Both the position numbers and the translations under genes were made by a program. From the NCBI RefSeq assembly GCF_905147365.1, contig NC_056428.1:20180001-20244000 (forward strand): a DNA stretch of 64,000 bases. Direction: 5' to 3'. This DNA comes from Aricia agestis. Lineage: Eukaryota > Arthropoda > Insecta > Lepidoptera > Lycaenidae. Of this stretch, positions 43,901 to 52,338 are shown in pieces; position 1 is the first letter of the stretch; each line of letters starts with the position of its first letter. Under the pieces are notes generated by a model that saw only the letters and a list, made by a program, of their open reading frames with translations, ran no database searches and was not told the origin of the DNA.

Positions 43901-44524
43901 GCTTCCACTAACAAGGGTTCTCGCCGTCATCAGTTTTTGCGCTGATGTCTTGGTAGGTGTGTCTTCGATCAACACGCATCTATTTAACTTCTTCTTTCCA
44001 GCTGGCGGTAGTTTCACCAGCACTCTAGCTTCCGCTCGTCCAGGTATTATGACTTTCTTTACACATTCAACTTTCCCGCAGGCGCCTCCAAGGATGAAAA
44101 TTTCTTCTTCACCACACTTGAAAACTCCGTCAGCGACATTAATTCTGCAGTTGTGCTTCTTCATGAAATCCAAACCCAAGATGCAATCATCCATAATCTC
44201 AGCCACGATAACGTCATGAGGGTATGAGGACTCCCCCACATTCATCGTAACTGACATTTCTCCCAGGACGGGTATTGGCTGACCGGAGGCGGTAAGAAGC
44301 CGACAGTTAATTCTCCTCTTGTGCCTCCTTGCGGCTTTTATCAAATTTGGGTTCACTATTGTTCTAGAGGCTCCTGTGTCTAGAGTCATTTTGCAGTCCA
44401 TCCCGTTAATAGTCCCCTGAATCACCAGACTATTCCCGCTACTTGCTTGGGAGACAACCGTTATTGGGGCTTCCTCCGTGTCAGCCAGCACTCGCCCCTT
44501 AGTCCTGGCTTTTATTCGTTTCCC
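40925..44524 (-). CDS. pol: Gypsy pol polyprotein (protease, RT, RNase H, integrase)
   Basis: The open frame extends upstream to 44,662 (1,245 codons), but translation probably enters by -1 shift at 44,518-44,524. Residue numbers are those of the 1,245-codon frame. Protease has LDTGAS at 94-99. RT spans about 390-570, with SPWCSPVVLVKKKDG, FSTLDLKSGYWQ, MPFGLCNAS and the catalytic YLDD at 512-515. RNase H starts at DTDAS 659 and includes RTDHAAL and HGNADALSR. The integrase zinc finger is H894, H901, C931 and C934. Its DD35E core is D963, D1023 and E1059, followed by a GPY-type WDGPYKVV at 1197. No stop or frameshift was seen, so the enzyme may be functional. The product copies RNA to DNA and integrates it in the nucleus. 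Confidence 0.95.
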   Translation of the reverse strand, partial: GKRIKARTKGRVLADTEEAPITVVSQASSGNSLVIQGTINGMDCKMTLDTGASRTIVNPNLIKAARRHKRRINCRLLTASGQPIPVLGEMSVTMNVGESSYPHDVIVAEIMDDCILGLDFMKKHNCRINVADGVFKCGEEEIFILGGACGKVECVKKVIIPGRAEARVLVKLPPAGKKKLNRCVLIEDTPTKTSAQKLMTARTLVSGSSNAVVRVLNLADREICLNKGDVIGKCEEVVWMRKCSSITGSDSANTSNYGIVTELLDDCKSNLTYSQGMKAKKFLQRHANIFSSQEGDLGRTSMVQHRIDTGSENPIRQRARWIPIAKEKEVEGLLEDMRRHKIIEPSASPWCSPVVLVKKKDGSTRFCVDYRRLNDVTKKDSYPLPRIDDTLDTLSGMKWFSTLDLKSGYWQVEIHPKDKEKTAFSTGKGLWQFNVMPFGLCNASATFERLMECVLAGLVGEACLVYLDDVIIVGRDFEDHLRNLERVFAKIEGAKLKLNPKKCRLFRSKVNYLGHVISSDGIQTDPEKLEAVQNWPTPKNKTEVRAFLGLCSYYRRFVKGFSEIAKPLHRLTEDKRQFIWDETSEDSFQKLKKHLCETPILGYPQPEGQFIVDTDASNTAIGGVLSQKQGEREVVIAYFSKSLSKPERNYCVTRRELLAVVKTLQHFSKYLIGRQFLLRTDHAALKWLLQFKNPEGQVARWIEQLQEFDFKTEHRSGKSHGNADALSRRPCSEDCKHCVKQESNEVTLKLTKTSRLGPWENDGMREAQERDDDLRHIITWKKRDDVKPIWSEVAPTGAVTKAYWAQWDSLILQNGILYRKWEKTNGREFHLQIVVPRTRVPDVLREMHDGVSGGHLGVKRTLTKVRERFYWLHCRDDVQDWCRKCTTCAAVKGPQTRSRGSLRLYNVGAPWERIAVDVAGPFPVTESGNKYFMFVMDYFTKWPEVFAIPNQEATTVASKLVEEVISRFGVPLENHSDQGRNFESQVFQEVCRILGMYKTRTTAYHPQSDGMVERFNQTLERHLAKLVDDKQKDWDKYIPLFLLSYRTAEHESIKATPAYVNYGRELRVPVDLLTGGSPEEPKAVPDYVCDLREKMRYIHAMVRENGLQSSENMKTRYDRKSNTSSFEEGSLVWLHNPTRRKGKSPKLQTKWDGPYKVVTRLNDVTYRIQKQPRGTFKVVHIDGLARYHGSNNDARDEHL
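44466..44524 (-). promoter_or_regulatory. -1 ribosomal frameshift signal: GGGAAAC plus candidate pseudoknot
   Basis: The slippery heptamer G GGA AAC (44,518-44,524) is in the gag frame two codons before the gag stop. After a 7-nt spacer comes a stem, AGCCAG (44,505-44,510) with CTGGCT (44,483-44,488). Loop bases GGGGC (44,494-44,498) can pair with GCCCC (44,466-44,470), making an H-type pseudoknot. Pol is in the -1 frame from this point. The fold was drawn by hand. Confidence 0.8.
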
Positions 44525-46106
44525 TGCTCCCGGACAGGGGACGAAGCCCCTTGCTTCTTCAGCTCCTCCATTTGTTCCTCGAGCCTTTTCATTCTTGCCA
44601 TCTGGGTCTCCTTCTGCGGGCAGTTGAGCTGAAGATGGCCCCTCTCGCCGCACTTGTAGCACATGGCTCCAAAACTTTTCTTCGTGGGAGCCTTGACCTC
44701 CTTGACTTCCTCAGAGACCTCGTGGATCTTATGGGTCTGTCGTATGTCACGGCGAACAGCCTCGACTTCCAAAGCATGCGCCAATGCTTCCTTAAGCGAG
44801 GTGTGGTGACGAAGCCTTACCGCAGCTCTGACCTCCAGATCCCTGATTCCGTCGACAAATGCTTGCACAATATTCGTGTCGACCATCTTGGCGTCAGCTC
44901 CTGGGTGTGCCTTCTTGACGAGTTTTTCAATTTCCAGCGCCCATTGTTGTAATCCTTCTCCTGAGCGTTGGACTCTGTCACGAAGTTGAGCACGGAACAC
45001 GTGCTCCAGGTGTCGCTCCCCGTATCTTGATTCAAGGGCTTCCATCAGGTCTTTGAACCCATTTCCTGTATGTGCTTCCAGGACTGACAAGGCTTGCCCT
45101 CTGAGCGCGACAGTGAGAGCGGTCAGGCATTGTTCGTCAGACCATCCGTTGGCAGAAGCAACAGTCTGGAATTGCTGACGGTAAGCGTTCCAGGAAGTAG
45201 TGCCGTCGTATGGCGGTACTTTTACTCGTGGCCCGTTTGCCACTCCGGAAGCTCCACTACACGTCGCGACTCCTGTGGTTTCCAGGCGCACTACTTTTTT
45301 TTTGTAGTTCAGTGAGGCCAGTTTTCAAATTTTCCACATCAACCCCTAACCCGGTAACTCGTTCGTCGATTACGTCGACATCTTTACGAAGCTTAGTCAC
45401 CGTGTCACTGACATCCTTTATAGCTAAAGCGCTTTCTCTTGGAGGTCCTTTTGTTGCTCTTGTGACTCTTGCAAAGCGCCGAGCTTGCGGTCTTGTGACT
45501 CTTGCAAAGCGTGAATTTCAGCTCTTTGAGAATCTTGTAAAGCGCTGAGCTTGCGGTCTTGTGACTCTTGCAAAGCGCCGAGCTTGCGGTCTTGTGACTC
45601 TTGTAAAGCGCCGAACTTGCGGTCTTGTGATTCTTGCAGAGCCTGAATTAACTCAATTAGGCTTTGTAATTGGGGAGCCACTTGAGGGGCCGCAGAAGCT
45701 ACGGGCGATGCATGGTGGCTGGAGCCAGTAGGCAGAGGTTGAGCAGACGGACCTCGGTGGGCGGAGCTAGTGGGCGTGGCCTGAGTGGGCGTGGCCTGGT
45801 GGGCGGAGCCAGTGGGCGTGGCCATGCCCAAAGTGGGCGGAGCCTGAGGGGGTGGTCAGTGGGCGTGTCCCGGTGGGCGGAGCCAGTGGGCGTGGCTTCC
45901 ACCAAAGTGGGCGGAGCCTGGTGGGCGTGGCCAGTGGGCGGAGCCATGTGTGTGGGGCCAGTGGGTGGGGCCTGTCCCTCAGTGGGCGGAGCTTGGTCCC
46001 CAGTGGGTGTGGCCTCCGCAACTCCTCTCTCGGAGTCAATGGCAGCAGCTCGCTGCGCCCTTGTCCTGACACTCCCCTTGAAGTCCTCTCTCGGAGTCAA
46101 TGGCAT
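44512..46106 (-). CDS. gag: Gypsy gag, frame broken three times
   Basis: Starts at ATG 46,106, seven bases after the primer-binding site. The first part is a proline/threonine-rich region made of a GC-rich minisatellite. Next is a coiled coil of 11-residue repeats (ALQESQDRKLG type, 45,450-45,640), then the capsid-like region from about 45,290. That region has PYDGTTSWNAYRQQF, VALRGQALSVL and, at its end, the zinc knuckle CYKCGERGHLQLNC. The stop is TAA at 44,512-44,514. The frame changes near 45,860 (C-run), at 45,424 (TAG after CTT) and at the A9 run 45,295-45,303. All three are single-base differences at or beside homopolymers. Gag forms the particle that packages the RNA. As written, the N-terminal half cannot be translated as one protein. 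Confidence 0.8.
45457..45640 (-). repeat. 33-bp tandem repeat coding an 11-residue coiled coil
   Basis: Units of about 33 bp (TTGCGGTCTTGTGACTCTTG.. on the plus strand) occur five to six times. They encode LQESQDRKLGA-type repeats. An 11-residue period suits a hendecad coiled coil for Gag multimerisation. Confidence 0.85.
45740..46015 (-). repeat. GC-rich minisatellite in the gag leader
   Basis: Imperfect units of GTGGGCGGAGCC and AGTGGGCGTGGCC are repeated more than a dozen times. They are translated as short P/T/A/H-rich repeats. They create spurious frames on the plus strand. Confidence 0.85.
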
Positions 46107-46111
46107 CTCCA

Positions 46112-46130
46112 AATCGCACTTCTGACACCA
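46112..46130 (-). promoter_or_regulatory. Primer-binding site, tRNA-Leu type
   Basis: The minus strand begins TGGTGTCAGAAGTGCGATT, two bases inside the 5' LTR. This is complementary to the 3' end of insect tRNA-Leu (…CCCACTTCTGACACCA as I recall it), with one or two mismatches. It primes minus-strand DNA synthesis. Confidence 0.75.
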
Positions 46131-46132
46131 GT

Positions 46133-46678
46133 TGTTACGTGCTAGGGTTCGAGGATTTGGAGAGAAAGACCTGGTGACTCTCTTGAAGACTTTATTAACA
46201 CTGCACTAAACACTAGGTCACAACACTTAGCACTAAGTCCAAACACTAATCACTAGGTCCAATCACTAAGCACTATCACTGTCCTAGGTCGTAGCCAAGT
46301 CGCAGGTTTCACTGGTTCACTCACTATTGATCACTCCGAAATCGCCTTGATGATAGCTCGAAAGGAACTGACTTGCCGGGCCTGCCTGCGGCTCTTTTTA
46401 TATGGCGAGACGAATTCCAGAAATTTCCCGATTCACGTAAACAAGTAAACAACCGTGGGAAATTTCTAGGAGGCTCGGGAATGTACTACAATAAACCTGC
46501 CGTCCTTGCGATAAGTGCAGTAAGTTGAATTTAATTTAGACCTTATGGACTCAGTCATAAGGTCTAAATTCAAACATGCTAACAAATAAAGGGTAAACAC
46601 GTAAACAAACATTGGACCTTTTTAGAAGGTTCGAGTATGTACTTCGCACCACGTGTCCGTATACCATGTACCGTAACA
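46133..46678 (-). repeat. 5' LTR of the Gypsy element
   Basis: 546 bp, with no difference from 40,368-40,913 seen by eye. It serves as the promoter for the minus-strand transcript. The AATAAA on the minus strand is at 46,191-46,196. Confidence 0.95.
46366..46402 (-). promoter_or_regulatory. LTR core promoter: TATA box and initiator
   Basis: The minus strand carries TATAAAAA (46,395-46,402). TCAGTT, an arthropod initiator, lies at 46,366-46,371 with the A at 46,369, about 33 bp from the TATA start. RNA would therefore start near 46,369, giving U3 46,370-46,678 and R/U5 below it. Confidence 0.7.
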
Positions 46679-46682
46679 ATAT
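46679..46682. repeat. Target site duplication ATAT, right
   Basis: Matches 40,364-40,367. Confidence 0.75.
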
Positions 46683-46723
46683 TTAGTAGTGATGACCAAA
46701 GTAGTTTTTACTTTAAAATCATG

Positions 46724-46862
46724 CCTAATATTATAAATGTGAAGGAGTGTCTGCATGAAGAGGTACTTCACGCTTAAACTGGTAATCCAATTTTGTTGAA
46801 ATTTGGTATGGAGATACTGCGAGTCCCGGAAAAGGACTTATAATGCTTTTCATCCAGAAAGC
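46724..46862 (+). mobile_element. Helitron family H fragment
   Basis: ATGCCTAATATTATAAATGT, TTGAAATTTGGTATGGAGAT and GAGTCCCGGAAAAGGAC follow family H. The 3' third is missing. Confidence 0.55.
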
Positions 46863-47270
46863 CTTCATTTATGCGAAAAAACTTTGAATATCTAATTCAT
46901 CCACTCATGTCTAAATATTTTTACGCAAAACCTAGGTAGGTTTTGGTATCATATTCTCATAAGCACGATTTTTTTATGTTTTTTATGCAGGAAGCCTTCA
47001 TGTATACGAAAAATTTTACCCTAAACCCTACGTAGGTTCTGTTATCATCTCATAAGCATGAAGAGTTAAAACAACAAATTTTATGTCTGTGTTAGAGCTG
47101 TGTGTTTGCACACACTTTAGTTGTGGAGGTCGAAAAGGTCAGGGTTGAATGGATGAAAAATAAAACTTTTGTCTCTGGAATACTTTCGTCGCATAATGTT
47201 GTCTGTTGTTAATTCGTTGGAAATGTAGGTGAGATGTGCTTTGTGAAGGTTTTAAACTAAATAGCCTGTT
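46863..47270. repeat. Imperfect ~130-bp duplication
   Basis: GAAAGCCTTCATTTATGCGA..TAGGTTTTGGTATCATATTC and GGAAGCCTTCATGTATACGA..TAGGTTCTGTTATCATCTCA are two diverged copies in tandem (46,858-46,975 and 46,989-47,066). No coding signal. Confidence 0.5.
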
Positions 47271-47400
47271 CACACACAGTTGAAGAACGAAGTATTTTTA
47301 ACCCCCGACCAAAAAGAGGGGTGTTATTATATTATAATAGGTACGCGAGATGACGCCCGCCCAAAATTCGTTTATTACGCGAAAACTGCATTTTTGTGAT
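47271..47400. repeat. Repeat fragments
   Basis: ACCCCCGACCAAAAAGAGGG with a TATTATATTATAATA run, followed by a minus-strand Helitron H 3' end (GATGACGCCCGCCCAAAATT, 47,349-47,400). Confidence 0.45.
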
Positions 47401-47499
47401 GGGAAGGGAAGGGGGCATATTAATTTTCTTACTTACGACTTTACTTCTTGGAATTTTTTTTGTGAGACTGGTCTCGTGACTTGGAAGTTGGACCGTATA

Positions 47500-47748
47500 C
47501 AGTGTGTATCAAAACTAAGTGATCATACTTTAGGGTGTGCACGTGTTCCTTTCAGAGAGTTCACTGTGAAAGTAGCAGCTCTGAAAGACCAATTTTTAGT
47601 TTTCACGTATTATGCTTTCCCATACAATAAGTAGTGTAAAAAATATTATTGGTTTTCAGCGCTGCTACTTTCACAGTGAACTCTCTACAAGGAACACGTA
47701 CACAACTACACATCCTAAAGTATTATCACTTAGTTTTGTTATATCCTG
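47500..47748. mobile_element. Palindromic TA-site MITE (family Z), copy 2
   Basis: TA on both sides. The ends are CAGTGTGTATCAAAACTAAG and CTTAGTTTTGTTATATCCTG. The arms mirror each other nearly throughout, with AAAGTAGCAGCTCTGAAAGA. It is flanked closely by the Helitron at 47,768. Confidence 0.7.
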
Positions 47749-47767
47749 TAGAAGTAACTTTATATTA

Positions 47768-47951
47768 TCTTATATCTTTAAACGAGCAATTCTTGTATAT
47801 AATATATTTATTATATAATTGGAATCTCAGAATCCGCTCCAACGATTTTCATGAAATTTATAGGGGGTAATCTAGCTAGGGATAATTTTTAGAAAATGTC
47901 ATTTTATTCGTGCTTTATCGAATACCGAGCAAAGCTCGGTCAAATACCTAG
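47768..47951 (+). mobile_element. Non-autonomous Helitron (family K), copy 2
   Basis: TCTTATATCTTTAAACGAGC to ACCGAGCAAAGCTCGGT, then CAAATACCTAG before T. The hairpin and CTAG end match 5,870. Confidence 0.75.
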
Positions 47952-48369
47952 TTACAACATTGTAGAACTTTATTAAACTAAGTTTTTCTCAATAGATATA
48001 AGTATTAAAGTAAATTTTGTGGGAGGAAGCACTTCCAATCTAGGAGTATCGATCTAAGATATTACTTTCAACGACAAAACCTTTTATGATTATACTTGTT
48101 CTTGGTCCCTTGAATACAAATTCTTCTGAAACGTATTGCGTTTTTTCCAAGTTCTATCGTAATATTACTTCCATTTTAAATATGATTTTGACCTTACAAT
48201 ACATCAACTTCTGGAATCAGTGTAATTTTCATTCCCACTTTATGACTTTTGTAATAAAGGTTGTATATAATATACTTTACGTCGTTTGTAATAAAGACTA
48301 TAGAATCAATTTGAAACGTGAGTTCATATAAGATATGACATAGAATAATCATAATCTACCTACATCTAT
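47952..48369. other. No feature seen
   Basis: AT-rich sequence without a matched repeat. Confidence 0.45.
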
Positions 48370-48701
48370 ACGTGGGAGAGCCATGCTTCAGCACGAATGG
48401 GCCGGCTCGATCGGAGAAATACCACGTTCTCACAGAAAACCGGCGTGAAACAGCGCTTGCGCTGTGTTTCGCCGAGTGAGTGAGTTTACCGGAGGCCCAA
48501 TCCCCTACCCTATTCCTTTCCCTACCCTCCCCTATTCCCTTCCCTTCTCATCCCTACCCTCCCCTATTACCCTATTCCCTCTTAAAAGGCCGGCAACGCA
48601 CCTGCAGCTCTTCTGATGCTGCGAGTGTCCATGGGCGACGAAAGTTGCTTTCCATCAGGTGACCCGTTTGCTCGTTTGCCCCCTTATTTCATAAAAAAAA
48701 A
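48370..48701 (+). mobile_element. SINE family R, full length
   Basis: CGTGGGAGAGCCATGCTTCA through AAACAGCGCTTGCGCTGTG to TTATTTCATA and an A-run. A clear target duplication was not found. Confidence 0.75.
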
Positions 48702-49330
48702 CATGATGTCAAAGGAAAATTTGACGCTAACGTTTGTGCAAAGATGCTATATAATATTATTATGTCGTGTACGAGTACTCTATCAAGATCTCAAAGGACC
48801 ATCAGTTTGATTCATGTCCATGAACACAGACAAACAATCTTATAATTACAATTTATAATACAAATATAATTTTTGTAGGATTACATCATTGGGAAAAATT
48901 AATATAACTTAATTCCAAAGCTTTAAAGTGTATCAGACAAAATTAATTACCAAAAAATCACGAAACAAAAATTGTTCGTAATAATTGGAGTCCAAGGAAT
49001 TATCACTTAATTAAATCATTAACGAGTCTTCTGTTAAATAAATATTATACTTTTGATTCCTCTTTAATATTGAGTCTGTTGTTGTTATAATTAGGAATCA
49101 CTGAAAATATAATTATAATAATCACGATTATATTATTATAGTTTTAATGAAAAATATTGTTGTAAGATGTTGTTACTCAAACTAACTATTACCTATAAGC
49201 AAAATCTCCAATCATCATCACTCACGATCACGACCAAAACAAATCTGAAGATACCTCTATCAAATCTGAAAATAAATTTTGACTTTAATCTTCATTCATA
49301 CCAGAACTAAGCAATTTATAAGACACTAGA
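48702..49330. other. No feature seen
   Basis: AT-rich sequence; nothing matched. Confidence 0.45.
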
Positions 49331-49528
49331 CTAGCCCGCAACTTCGCCAAAATCCGTTTATCGCGCGGGAACCGTACATTTTTTTTTTTGGATAAAAAGT
49401 ATCCTATGTCCTTTCCCGGGTTCCAAAGTATATCCATGCTTTTCAGCAAAATCGGTTAAGCGGTTTTTGCGTGAAGAGGCCACAAACAGAGATACACACT
49501 TTCGCATTTATAATATTATTAATATGGA
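49331..49528 (-). mobile_element. Helitron family H
   Basis: The minus strand runs from TCCATATTAATAATATTATA to GCGAAGTTGCGGGCTAG, with the CTAG end at 49,331-49,334. The GTCT block is reduced to one or two units. Confidence 0.68.
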
Positions 49529-49884
49529 TATACTTAAAAAATACAACCTCCGGTGAAGTATAAACAGGAGCTTCACCTGATCGTTAGCGATGTCCCACTA
49601 AAGGGTTAAGAACCTTTAAAATCCCTTACCCTTGGGCTCACGGTAATCTCTACAAGACAAGTGTACAAACTAGCTGATCTAGTTTTCGAACTAGCTGTTA
49701 TTTAGACTGTCCAGTGAATAATTATTGGCTAAGCCAAACGAGACATTGTCCGGATTACGCTGAGCAGTGTCAAGCTTAACATTCTCTTAAAGGATCAGCC
49801 TGAGATTATATTGTTACTCAGCAGATACAGGCTGTAAAATATGTAGAAACGTTATCAGCATTGACAAATAATGCTCTTTGTCAA
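49529..49884. other. No feature seen
   Basis: Short inverted words (ACTAGCTGATCTAG / GAACTAGCTG) only. Confidence 0.4.
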
Positions 49885-49886
49885 TA

Positions 49887-50097
49887 GCTATGTCCACACT
49901 ATGCAATTTCATCTTCAATTTTCGTCATCATCTTTTATTCAACTTTCGTTTAGCATATTCAATAATTGAATGCGTCAAAATCCACCCGCGTTGGAAAGAA
50001 AAGTGTCATAGCGTCGCGGGCATGCCTCACGTGCGATGTTCACTGCGCTATAACGCATGCCCTTGATGAACAAAAAAAGGCACAGTGTGGACAAAGC
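49887..50097. mobile_element. TA-site MITE (family Y), copy 2
   Basis: TA lies at 49,885-49,886 and 50,098-50,099. GCTATGTCCACACTATGC and GCACAGTGTGGACAAAGC are the ends. Very close to 12,265-12,480. Confidence 0.75.
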
Positions 50098-50318
50098 TAA
50101 TAGAATGCTTTGGCACATTTTAGGGTGCACACAAGTCCAGATTGGGTAGGTACTGATCATTTTATGCTCGTGTAGTATTTACAGGTAAAAAAAAATCTCG
50201 ATAAATCTATTTATTTATTTAATTTTCAATTGTATTCAATTAATAAAAATCAGTTGTGCTTTTCTAGTGTCGAAAATTATCTTGCGTGTAATAGTGTTAA
50301 CTCAATAGAATTGGTACA

Positions 50319-51510
50319 TCTATACTTATAATAAAATCGTAGAGGTAAAATTTTTGTACATTGAAAATAAACTTGAAAACACGAATCAGGGGCATAGTAG
50401 AAGAGTAATAGAACACATTTTAACTGTTTTTAAAATTTTTGTTTCTCTGTCTGTTTGTCCTGTTTGTCGGTTTGTCTGTTTGTCTGTTTGTACAGGCTAA
50501 TCTCTGAATCCGCTGGACCGATTTCAATGAAATTTGGCATGATGATACATTACATCCCTGGTCAACATCTTAGATACTTTTTTTAACCGACTTTCAAAAA
50601 AGGTTAGTTTACGTTTACTTTGCTGTTTGTGGTCAGATTTTCAAAATTATTTTTTTGTTGTATAGATTGCCCGAATTTGATACAATGCTTACAATAAAAT
50701 CGGCCAAGTGCGTGTCGGACTCGTGCACGAAGGGTTCCGTACCCTTATAGAGAAAAAATAGGCCAAAAGTTGTGTTTTTGTATGGGAGCCCCCCTTAAAT
50801 TTTAATTATATTCTAATTTTATTATTAATTATTAAAGAACACATATAATTAAGGATTCTGTGAAAATTTCAACTGCCTGCCTGTTGTCATTATTGATATC
50901 GAGCAAAAAAATCATGTTTGTTGTATGGGAGCCACTTACATTTTATTTTGTTTTCAGTATTTTTTGTTATAAGGGCAACAGATATACACCATCTGTAAAA
51001 ATTTCAGAACTCTTGCTATAACCTTGAGATTCAGCCTGGAGACAGACAGACTGACAGACAACGAAGTCTTAGTAATAAAGTCCCGGCCGTTTTTACTCTT
51101 TGGGTACGGAACCCTAAAAACGGTGACTTGATAAGTTATGGAATTGAAGAAACTCCTCGAAAATTGTGGTTTAATTGTAGATTATGAATCTGAGAATAAG
51201 AGGTAGCTTAAAGAGGGATAGATGCCTACATTAAATCCCGTCTTCTGAAGTCTATCCTCTATCTCCGTCACATGTTCCTTTCCCCTGTCCTGTGGCCCCC
51301 ATCCCCTGTCCACGCCAAGCGGTCTTCGAAGAAAGGATTTTTCAAAACGATAAGTATCTGAGGTTCAAGTTTCCTGGGTCTTTGATGTAAATTAAACATT
51401 TCGTGTGTAATATAGATCCAAATAAAATAGTCGTAGATGGGTGTTCAATTTTCTAAATCTCGATTTTAATAACATACATTCACGCGGACGAAGTTGCGGG
51501 CAACAGCTAG
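50319..51510 (+). mobile_element. Helitron family J with a nested family V repeat
   Basis: An A precedes TCTATACTTATAATAAAATC, and GCGGACGAAGTTGCGGGCAA, then CAGCTAG, precedes T, so both Helitron ends are intact. Without the 50,696-51,120 insert the element is about 770 bp. No Rep/helicase coding is present. Confidence 0.72.
50696..51120 (-). repeat. Family V repeat, full length, nested in a Helitron
   Basis: The minus strand runs from TTTTTAGGGTTCCGTACCCA to GAGTCCGACACGCACTTGGC, then CGATTTT. It splits Helitron J between TACAATGCTTACA and CGGTGACTTG. Confidence 0.72.
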
Positions 51511-52020
51511 TAAGTGATAATTTTACTATTTTCGTATTATTATTTTGATTTTTTTGTATTATTATTTTTATATTATGTCATACAGTTCATTGAAAAGCAC
51601 CATTTTTTTCATATCAATGAAATGTCTACAACATACCTACACCCTAAACAGTTGCTACAACAGTACCGTGTAATAAACGCAAGACCTTCTTGAAATTCAG
51701 GAGGTAGGACAGACTAAATTAGCTTATTAGTAGGCAATTAAGTATTCTGACTTTAAATCAAAGTGAAGACCAAAAGTTCAGTACTTATTTTATCTACAAG
51801 CATTACCATCACAAAGGAAAATTCGATTTTTCAGTCTAATCCCATTTTTGCACTGAAATAACCATTAATTAATTTTGTAATAGTCTAATGAATATTCTTG
51901 TTAGTGAAAAGACTGTTTATTTGTTGTATGTCATAAAGATATGGTTGTTAAGTATAAAAATAATGTTATGAATTATAGTATTTTAACAACCTCCCTTTTT
52001 TAAGTCAGTTAAAATGATAA
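51511..52020. other. No feature seen
   Basis: No matched repeat or exon. Confidence 0.45.
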
Positions 52021-52338
52021 AACCGACTTCAAAATTGTACATAATTGAGAATTAAAATTCCCTATCTCAAAAACTACTGAACCGATTTTGATAAAACTTG
52101 CAGTGTTCCCTAAATTAAACAATACCTAGTACAACAAAGAAAGAATTACTCAAATCAAACTTGTAGTTCGTACTTGTAGTTGTAGTAGCGAACATAAACA
52201 TAAAAACATACATACACTTTTGATGTTTGACACAATTGTTCAGACGCTGAAATAGACTAAACATATACGAATTCGGCAATTCTAGAAATGTTTCATACAT
52301 ACGGGTCGAACTCATAATCTCCTTTTTTGAATTCGGTT
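52021..52338. mobile_element. Repeat family EE, copy 2
   Basis: AACCGACTTCAAAATTGTAC to TTTTTTGAATTCGGTT. It parallels 4,642-4,966 along its length, with an extra GTACTTGTAGTTGTAGTA duplication. Confidence 0.55.

Larger units (their letters stand above)
40368..46678 (-). mobile_element. Ty3/Gypsy LTR retrotransposon, 6,311 bp
   Basis: A complete element with 546-bp LTRs that appear identical by eye. The ends are TGTTAC...GTAACA, the target duplication is ATAT, and the primer-binding site is tRNA-Leu-like. The polypurine tract lies next to the left LTR. Gene order is gag, protease, RT, RNase H, integrase, so it is Gypsy rather than Copia. No env frame is present. Transcription runs from the right LTR toward low coordinates, antisense to the receptor exon at 36.1 kb. 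Identical LTRs indicate a very recent insertion. Confidence 0.95.

Noticed and set aside
43758..44219. 153-codon plus-strand frame
   Set aside because: It is antisense to the pol frame in the protease region. The pol side has clear domains and this side has none.
45670..46145. Several 97-151-codon frames on both strands
   Set aside because: They are generated by the GC-rich minisatellite of the gag leader, whose unit lacks stops in several phases.
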